Assembly: GCA_024663395.1 (NCBI GenBank)
Contig: JANFAH010000011.1
Coordinates: 744,001 to 808,000 of the forward strand
Source of the DNA: Pisolithus tinctorius
Lineage: Eukaryota > Basidiomycota > Agaricomycetes > Boletales > Pisolithaceae
DNA: 64,000 nt
Reading direction: 5' to 3'
Shown: in pieces, positions 57,871-64,000 of the stretch
How the letters are laid out: each line of letters begins with the position of its first letter
How positions within the stretch are numbered: the stretch's first letter is position 1
Translations under genes and position numbers: made by a program
Notes under the pieces: model-generated
Told to the model about the DNA's origin: nothing
The model's input: only the letters and a program-made list of their open reading frames with translations
The model's database searches: none

Positions 57871-59640
57871 GGTAGTGGTTCGCCTAAACTGAGTCCGCCG
57901 TAACTCGGCGTAAGGGTAGCAAAGCATAGGACGGTTGGGGTGTTGCATCGGGATTCTAAAGTCCAGGGCTGGCAAAAGAGGATCTTTCGTCTCTGATGAG
58001 GTCTCGTGCAACTGCTTCAACGAACTTGCGTCTTGTAGACGGGGAGAGGTCACGACGGATCCAAACGTCGGAGCGCGCTGGTTTGAACTAAACGGACTGA
58101 GAGAAGCACCTAGTAGACTAGCAGTCCAAGAACTCCATCCCCCTTTCGCATTATCTTCAGCGCCACGTCTCTAGACTCGTGAGTGTCTGTAAAAGGTGGG
58201 ATGTCATGCATGGCACGTTTAAGAACCTCAAGACCCTGTTGCAACGTCCTCCCAACATCTTTCCGAAGCTCCCTACTGCTTTCCGAACCGCATCATCCGT
58301 CCCATCCGTGAACCTTCTCACATTCGTCTCCATCTCGCCACGCTAGTCGCTGTCTGTCAACCCGGACGGATAACACCATCTCCAAACCTTTGCAATTAGC
58401 CATACATCGATGGTTTGGATTTCTAATCTGATACATGCATCTTCCGTGTAGTCAACTATACAGGCGAACGCGGTGATTAGACGTTCATGAGTATGCCGGG
58501 ATGATGAGAAGGAGGAAGGTGTTGAGGAGGTGAGTGTGCACTTGAGATATTTGAGAGCCAAATAACAGTCGCGGAGGGCGTAGTGGAGGGTATCGTATCT
58601 ATGTTTCACCTCGTTCAAGGAGCGGAGGCGAGAGGTGATACGGAGGCGTGTCGGTTGAGGATTCCAGAGTTTGAGCACATGGAGAAGAGGGTTTGTGGGT
58701 GGTGTGGGGTCGTCATGCTAAGAACTAGTAGTAAGAGGATCTTCAGTCGGTTTGTGTGCAATCAGTATAGACGGCAATGGGACGTCTGCACATTCCCTTG
58801 ATGGGGCGTTGGAGGGAAAGTATGCAGCATGGGCTGGGGCTCGAGTACAGATATGGTTGGTGATTCCGCCTGCTTCGGAGAGGGCAGCCGACCTGCAGCG
58901 AACAAAGACGGGGACACCAGACATCGGTCGCCCTGAGCGATGGATTCTGCCTGCCTGGCAGGTTGTTTGGGAGCATCTGGTATACTTAGAGGGGTACCAT
59001 CTGCTGCACTACGGTAAACATTCACGGCCAAGGCACGACAAAACTAGCCTACATGCACCTTGAACGGGTTATCGTTCGTAATTTCCTTCGAGGTGCGTAG
59101 TGTAGGTACTACACGTCGCCGCTCGGTGGCGGGTTATTCGACAATTTGGCCCATGAACGAATACTAACATCTTCCTCTCCTTTACCTTAAGAGCATCTTG
59201 ACGGGTTGAGAGAATTTCCTAGGGAAAGATGTGAGTGGAGTTATTTGGGTTTAAATTGGTTTATACGAGACTCAGTTGGCACCCAGATGATGTGTTGTTA
59301 GCTCGGTGACTACTATAGGTCAGGTAAAAAATGCACACTTTACAAGACTCTACAATGCTGTGTTTTGAAGTATATGCTCGAAGAAAGCTGTTCTCAAAGC
59401 TGGTAATAATCTCAGCTTAATGCTCTTGGGTGACAAGCTCCATGTTATGAACATAATTTATGTTTTAGCTACAGTAAAGCCATTCACTCGATGTTTCCAA
59501 GCTTTGTGGTCAGCATGACGGCCATGGTGTCTGCGTCTCGACTCTCGAAGGCTTCATTCCGCTCGGTATTCGAACTCAGCAGCCGAAGTGCTCCAGTGGC
59601 CCGCAATTAACACATGCTGGGGGTTTCCTCACCCTAAATA
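57871..59640. other. Region with possible broken gene on the minus strand, otherwise unassigned
   Basis: A minus-strand frame (58,678-58,343) reads like part of a helical protein (RYDTLHYALRDCYLALKYLK, DVWLIAKVWRWCYP). A further stretch at about 58,310-58,140 also has protein-like composition, in more than one frame. No complete gene model could be built and no family is recognised. The plus-strand frame at 58,752-59,063 is also unassigned. 59,064-59,640 holds nothing beyond the upstream region of the next gene. Confidence 0.3.
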
Positions 59641-59679
59641 AACCTACTGAGGCTGAGCCCAATTGAACAGACTTCAAAG

Positions 59680-60994
59680 ATGAGCACGAAGAGAAAGCTA
59701 GAAGAAGAAGATATGACAGGTGAGCCTACTGTGGTGCTACCCAATCTTTCCGAAACGAACATCGTGCATGCGTCTCATTATTATTGTCATGTACAGTGCT
59801 GCCGGAAGATGTGCGTGTCGAGAAGAAACAAGCTGTCAGCCGCAACTCTCTGGAGGATAGCGGAGCAAACACTGCGCACATGCCGACGACTGCCCTCGCT
59901 TCACTGCTGGACTTGTCTGCACTCACCACACGGGAGGATATTTCTTCTCGGTTTGACGTGATTGCCCGCGAGCTCCTCTGCAACTACGTCCTTACCATCG
60001 TGCGCAATGGCGTCTACAGTAACTACGAGATTCTCGAGGTGGAGTTCTATCTGCAAAAGTCTGGGTGTCATGAAGATCCTTTCACGCACGGAAGCTTCGA
60101 GCAGGAGAAAAGCGGCCAATGGTAACGTGAAACAGTGGCAAAATTTACCTGGAGGTCGTGATGTGTACTCAGAAACGTCGGAACAGGTATTTTCATCGCA
60201 CACCTTGTCGTGCCGATGGGACGTCATCCGGCCTCCAGGTCAGAGCCGCTGGGGGCTATAGAGGTGGTACTCGCAAGGGCCTGGACCTCACACTAGGCCC
60301 ATCATCTTTTAATACTGAACGGTCACGCATCGTCACTATACGCGGAGGCGCACTTTTTCGTACCCTTCGACGATACCCTGAGCAGAAGATCATATGCGGT
60401 CCCTCCCTTCTTGTCGACGAGGTTCTTCGTGCCAGTAGAGCTGCGTCCATTTCTGACTTGGTCACTGATGTATGGAACAATGATATTAAGGCCCTCGGCG
60501 CCCCTGCACACCTACGATCCACTTACATGTATCTTCGACCTCGTGGAGAGAGTCCAGTTCCGTCATCGAAGACCCTGCAAATAGTGTACAACTCTCCTCG
60601 CATTGGTCTCGACCTATCTTCCCCAGAAACGAAAGTTTCCCTTGAGCACCCACGCGTTGTCTTCGTCGGTGCGCCGTACCGATACTTCACACACCCGGAG
60701 CTTCTCTCAACTAAGGGTCGTCTTCAAACCTTCTGCGGTTTGTACATGGCACTGCGAGAATCCAACCAATACTCCCATGATTCTGCGAAGCTGAAGCAGG
60801 AGTTGTGCAGGTTAATGGGGCTCAAGGAGGCCAGTGTCGCCAAGCTTCTCAATGACTTCCGAGCAGGTTATGAGACAGGAATGCTTAAGTCCTTTGTAGG
60901 TGTAGCGGGCAAGGGAGTGTGTCAATCGTCGTCGGCATACCTGAAGATGATAGGTACTTTGCAGAGAGCTAAGGAGCAGGCGTCGGCGTCTTAA
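59680..60994 (+). CDS. Uncharacterised protein with DNA-glycosylase-like motif order
   Basis: Three exons: 59,680-59,719, 59,797-60,121 and 60,187-60,994, joined by GT-AG introns of 77 and 65 nt; 390 codons. Exon 1 encodes MSTKRKLEEEDM, a possible nuclear signal. Conserved-looking blocks are YEILEVEFYL (90-99), CHEDPFTHG (104-112), GQWYFHR (120-126), GYRGGTRKGLDLTLG (145-159), RGGALFR (174-180) and CGPSLLVDEVL (192-202). An E-x-E-x-Y block, an H-containing loop, then RGG/GAL and GP segments recall the order in 3-methyladenine DNA glycosylases (AAG/MPG), but I cannot prove homology. Three signs of strong constraint support a real gene: clean splicing, synonymous-rich differences from its copies, and a long third exon. 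The function is unknown. Confidence 0.75.
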
Positions 60995-61399
60995 AGGTAG
61001 CTTTTCCAGTGTATCATATTTCTGCGTATCTCTGCTTCGCAATCAGCCGTCGCTCACAGATATTCAAAGTGTGGTTGGTGATCCTCACCTACAGCGACAG
61101 TCCACTTAGTACCACCTTTTCCAAACCAGCGACGGGGGGAACTTCGAAACCTCATGGCCTGATCAACCCAGGGAATCTGGTGGAGGAAAACATCACTGCG
61201 TTCCTCAGGATGAGCTAGCAAACTATGGTTGGGCAATGACTACCAAGCCTCCCGAGACAGGGTCCTCTGATCTCTAACTGGATACCATGATCGATGCACA
61301 GTTAGCGCAGTGAACAATGCGAAGAAGCTTGCAGTGCATACATCGGATCTCCCAATAATCAAGGGACACCTTCCGTGACAGGGAGAATTTGGTACCGCA
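60995..61399. other. Spacer, no gene
   Basis: 3' flank of the glycosylase-like gene. No supported feature. Confidence 0.5.
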
Positions 61400-61930
61400 C
61401 TTGAACTCCAATAGATCTAAGGTCGCTGCTGCCACCCCAACCCGTTTGACCGACGTCCATTTGGAAACGATGTATAAAGAGTTCGAATCAAGCGCGTCTT
61501 ACCTCCCTTCAGGACAACTGCATCAATCCTACTCTTCCCGCATTTCATCCGAGCATGTGCGTACGAGCAACCAGGCAAAGCCCAAGCGGCGCAAGGTCAG
61601 CCGAATCCGACGGGCCGAAAAGCTGAAACGCCGCCTCGCTAAAGTTCTCCAATATGTTTGTGGTATCCGGAACCTGATCAAGCATGTAAAGCTTTATTTC
61701 TCGGTTGCGTAGAGCATCGTTGAGTCGATGCTATTCAGGGCACTGGCGAGGCTACACTTGATCTGGACGATGATTACTTGGAGGCCATGTCACGAGTACT
61801 CGAAGGCATTAATGGTGTCTCAGAGGACACTTCAGCCACTTCCAATAGCAGCCCGTCGGATGTAGCCAACGGATTCGTTTATACTACGCTTTGTGGATCC
61901 GGGCGTACAAAAAAAACCGGCATGAGATGG
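61400..61930 (+). pseudogene. Broken copy of the deaminase gene, C-terminal half
   Basis: Plus-strand frame 61,389-61,712 contains KLKRRLAKVLQYVCG followed by LIKHVKLYF, matching LKRHLAEVLQYTLG and the next block of the intact gene. After a stop the match continues (LDLDDDYLEAMSRVLEG) and reaches CGSGRT, where the intact gene has its Cys cluster in another frame. The HAE-containing segment is deleted. It cannot encode a deaminase. Confidence 0.8.
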
Positions 61931-62640
61931 CTGACGCCTGGCAAGCATGCATAGAATCTTTGGCGTTACAGAGCGGACATAGAGGACGAAAGCTATTGAG
62001 ATCGGTGACCGCAAGTTGCGAGTAGACGGCGTAGAGGTCTGGTGTTGCTGAGAGGTTCTGCAAGTTGGAGTCTTGAGCGATCTTCGTGATTTCCATCAAA
62101 AGATCATGATGCGTTTGCACAGATGATACTTTTTTGGCATCATACTTGGAATTACGGTCACCTGTAGAGTGGGATCTTCAGCTTTATCTAACTTTGTGAC
62201 CCGCTTCATGAGGTTCTCCGCGTGTCGAGGAAGCAAGGTGAAAATATCACATCCTGTGTCTCAGGAGCAGTAATCACCCCAATCGTCTTTATCGGTGACA
62301 TCGACTCTTCGTCAGGAAAAGCCTGAGGCCCTCACGGATGTCGAATGCAGCAGCGAACATCTCTCCAGGATTGCCGGTCGTCAGTGCGACTGCGATGGTG
62401 TCGAGAATGCGAGTAGCAGGGTTGATGTAGCTGGACGGATTCTAGTGCCACTTGTCGACACGCATATCGAGATCTGAGTAACCGAACTGATTGAGCAGTT
62501 GAAGCTGCTCCGAAAAACGAGCTTGGCAGCCCAAGATTCCGGACCGGTTTTCCATGATGTTGATGGAAATTTGGCGACTGGTTCGTGTCGCCGCAGCTTG
62601 GAGGCAGGCTAACAACTACAGGGCTTTGCTGATCGTTGTG
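61930..62640 (-). pseudogene. Broken inverted copy of the deaminase gene, N-terminal half
   Basis: On the minus strand, 62,600-62,200 matches the start of the deaminase gene (SEQLQLLNQFGYSDL against SEQLQLLNQFEYSDL), with a stop after about 40 codons and several frame changes. The segment 62,115-61,960 gives DSNLQNLSATPDLYAV, matching KFNLQNLSATPNLYV. It lies back to back with the C-terminal half at 61,400-61,930, so an inversion has split the copy. Confidence 0.8.
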
Positions 62641-62659
62641 GTGGCGCAAGTTTGAGCGA

Positions 62660-62780
62660 GACGACATTGGAATGTGTCCGAGTCAGGCTTCCGGATGGGT
62701 CGGGGTTCAACCGGACAGGATGGTGTTCCAACTTGCTTTCATCTAGTCTCCTTAGCAAGTCTGTAGATCAATATGCGGCG
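62660..62780 (+). repeat. Third copy of the coiled-coil gene 3' flank
   Basis: The segment from ACATTGGAATGTGTC through CATCTAGTCTCCTTAGC matches 54,480-54,590 directly and 56,580-56,700 in inverted orientation. In the original it precedes the deaminase gene; here it precedes the inverted deaminase fragment. Confidence 0.75.
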
Positions 62781-63740
62781 AACATCGATGTGTATCCCGG
62801 GCGGTTAAGCCCAGCAGGGTCTGCTGGGGAATTTACTCTCACTTGCCGACCACTTCACGGTCTCCTTCACCACCGCCTCAATGGGCATCCCACGGCACAT
62901 CCGCACTTTCGTCTCAACCACCCCAAGAGCCACCACTAGCTACGGACGGAAGGCGACGTCCCCTGCATCTGTGGGTTCACCTGCGATGGCGGTTTCTGTT
63001 TCGCTTCCGACGTCTGTTCGTCATGCCGCCTGCTTTGGCATGGTCGAGGGAGGCGTACAAGAAGAATGGCGGTGTCGGAGGTGTCAGGATGGCAGGATCG
63101 ACGAGCAGCAGAGGGAGCCGTTACATAAACCACCGGAAGGTTAACCACGAAGACCAACATCCCACCGCGGGATGAGAAACCGCGACGATCGGGCACTGTT
63201 ATCGCGCTTTCCACAGATTGTGCAGCCCTGTACGCAACCAAGAACAGGAAACGAGCCTCGATCCTGAGTTCAGCGGGTGACCCTTGAGCCCATGCCAACC
63301 ATCAACAGCTATCCGCCCAGGTTCGTCAAGCATTTCTCAACTGCGCGTCTCGTTTCCATTCGGATATTCGTGCTAGATTTTCTCCCAACTATTGTCAGTT
63401 CCACCTTCAGCTCACTGGCGTGCTGCTGACGTGTCCCTGCTAGACGCCTGCCCTCACGCCTTACAAGACGGAAATGCCTTCCCGTCAAATATCAGTGCTC
63501 GTTCGTATGTACTGTTGCTCCCACATTGTGTTCGTGTTGCATACATAGAAGAACATGAGGTTGTCCGTTTGCAAGCTTCTCTGCACTCAGTCTTGGACAA
63601 GGTCAGTATATTTCAAGTTTCGCACCACATTTAAGGTCTGTTTAAATACTGACTACCGCGTTGTGTTGCTTACCATTCATCGACGCACGGCAGAACGGGC
63701 GTTGCATATGGATTCAAGCACTTGACCACGTATTACAATG
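62781..63740. other. Unassigned region
   Basis: About 1 kb with short open frames on both strands (for example 62,936-63,298 minus). None is recognised. It may be further decayed parts of the shuffled block. Confidence 0.4.
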
Positions 63741-64000
63741 CCGAGCATGTACTGAGGCTGACGTCCATCTGAATAGACTGCTCAACAGATGAACACGAAG
63801 AGGAAGCTAGAAGTAGATACAACAGGTGAGCCTGCTGTGATACTAGTCCATCTTTCCTAAATGAGCATCGTGGTGTACGTCTCATTCTCATGGCAGAAGG
63901 TGTTCGTGTCGGGAAGAAACAAGTTATCTGCCCTCATGTATCAGAAGGCTGTGGTACTCAAAAGTTTGCCCTGGTATTTTAACCGCACACCTTGTGCCAA
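63740..64000 (+). pseudogene. Truncated copy of the glycosylase-like gene, running off the window
   Basis: ATG at 63,789 starts MNTKRKLEVDT followed by the same donor (ACAG/GTGAGCCTG) as the intact gene at 59,680. The intron and start of exon 2 follow, then the sequence jumps to a segment matching the start of exon 3 (GGTATTTT...CGCACACCTTGT). Most of exon 2 is deleted and the intron acceptor has decayed. The remainder lies beyond 64,000. Confidence 0.75.

Noticed and set aside
58752..59063. 103-codon plus-strand frame as a gene
   Set aside because: Opposite-strand frames of similar length overlap it and no conserved feature decides between them.

Overview
The window looks like nuclear DNA of a filamentous basidiomycete, most likely an Agaricomycete. 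The ordinary genes are interrupted by short GT-AG introns (typically 48-100 nt), the retrotransposons are Ty3-type chromoviruses, and several genes belong to families expanded in mushrooms. Exon boundaries below were deduced by eye from splice signals and protein-family conservation; no search could be run.

Positions 1 to about 22,316 are CpG-poor repeat DNA. After about 3 kb of decayed coding fragments, a minus-strand Ty3 element (about 3,190-21,418, one LTR recognised at 21,133-21,418) is split by a plus-strand Ty3 element (4,823-15,480) that has two 289-bp LTRs, a polypurine tract and a perfect 5-bp target duplication (ATCCC). Both copies are dead. Many Arg codons of the inner copy have become TGA, as expected from deamination of methylated CpG. 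The inner element carries a further ~650-bp insertion in its reverse transcriptase, and the outer one has an inverted gag duplication and has lost most of its reverse transcriptase.

At about 22,317 CpG frequency returns abruptly and genes begin. A trypsin-fold (PA clan) serine protease (minus, 22,784-24,724) faces a stonustoxin/MACPF-like gene (plus, about 25,100-26,993) across a very short gap. The second gene has three frame breaks. This head-to-head protease and pore-former-like pair is the most interesting arrangement in the window.

From 28.5 to 51 kb there are housekeeping genes: an ABC-F ribosome-biogenesis ATPase (ARB1/ABCF2 type), a MARVEL-type four-helix membrane protein with a Gln/Tyr/Pro repeat tail, the PP4 phosphatase catalytic subunit, an NRG1-like C2H2 zinc-finger regulator, and ribosomal protein uL1 (RPL10A). 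They are separated by long stretches without recognisable genes, including 7.5 kb upstream of the zinc-finger gene.

From 51 kb to the end there is a locally duplicated neighbourhood: a coiled-coil/disordered protein, an OTT_1508-like deaminase-fold protein, and a three-exon gene of unknown function with glycosylase-like motif order. Broken, inverted and fused copies of all three lie at 56.6-57.9, 61.4-62.8 and 63.7-64.0 kb, so this block has been duplicated and shuffled in place.
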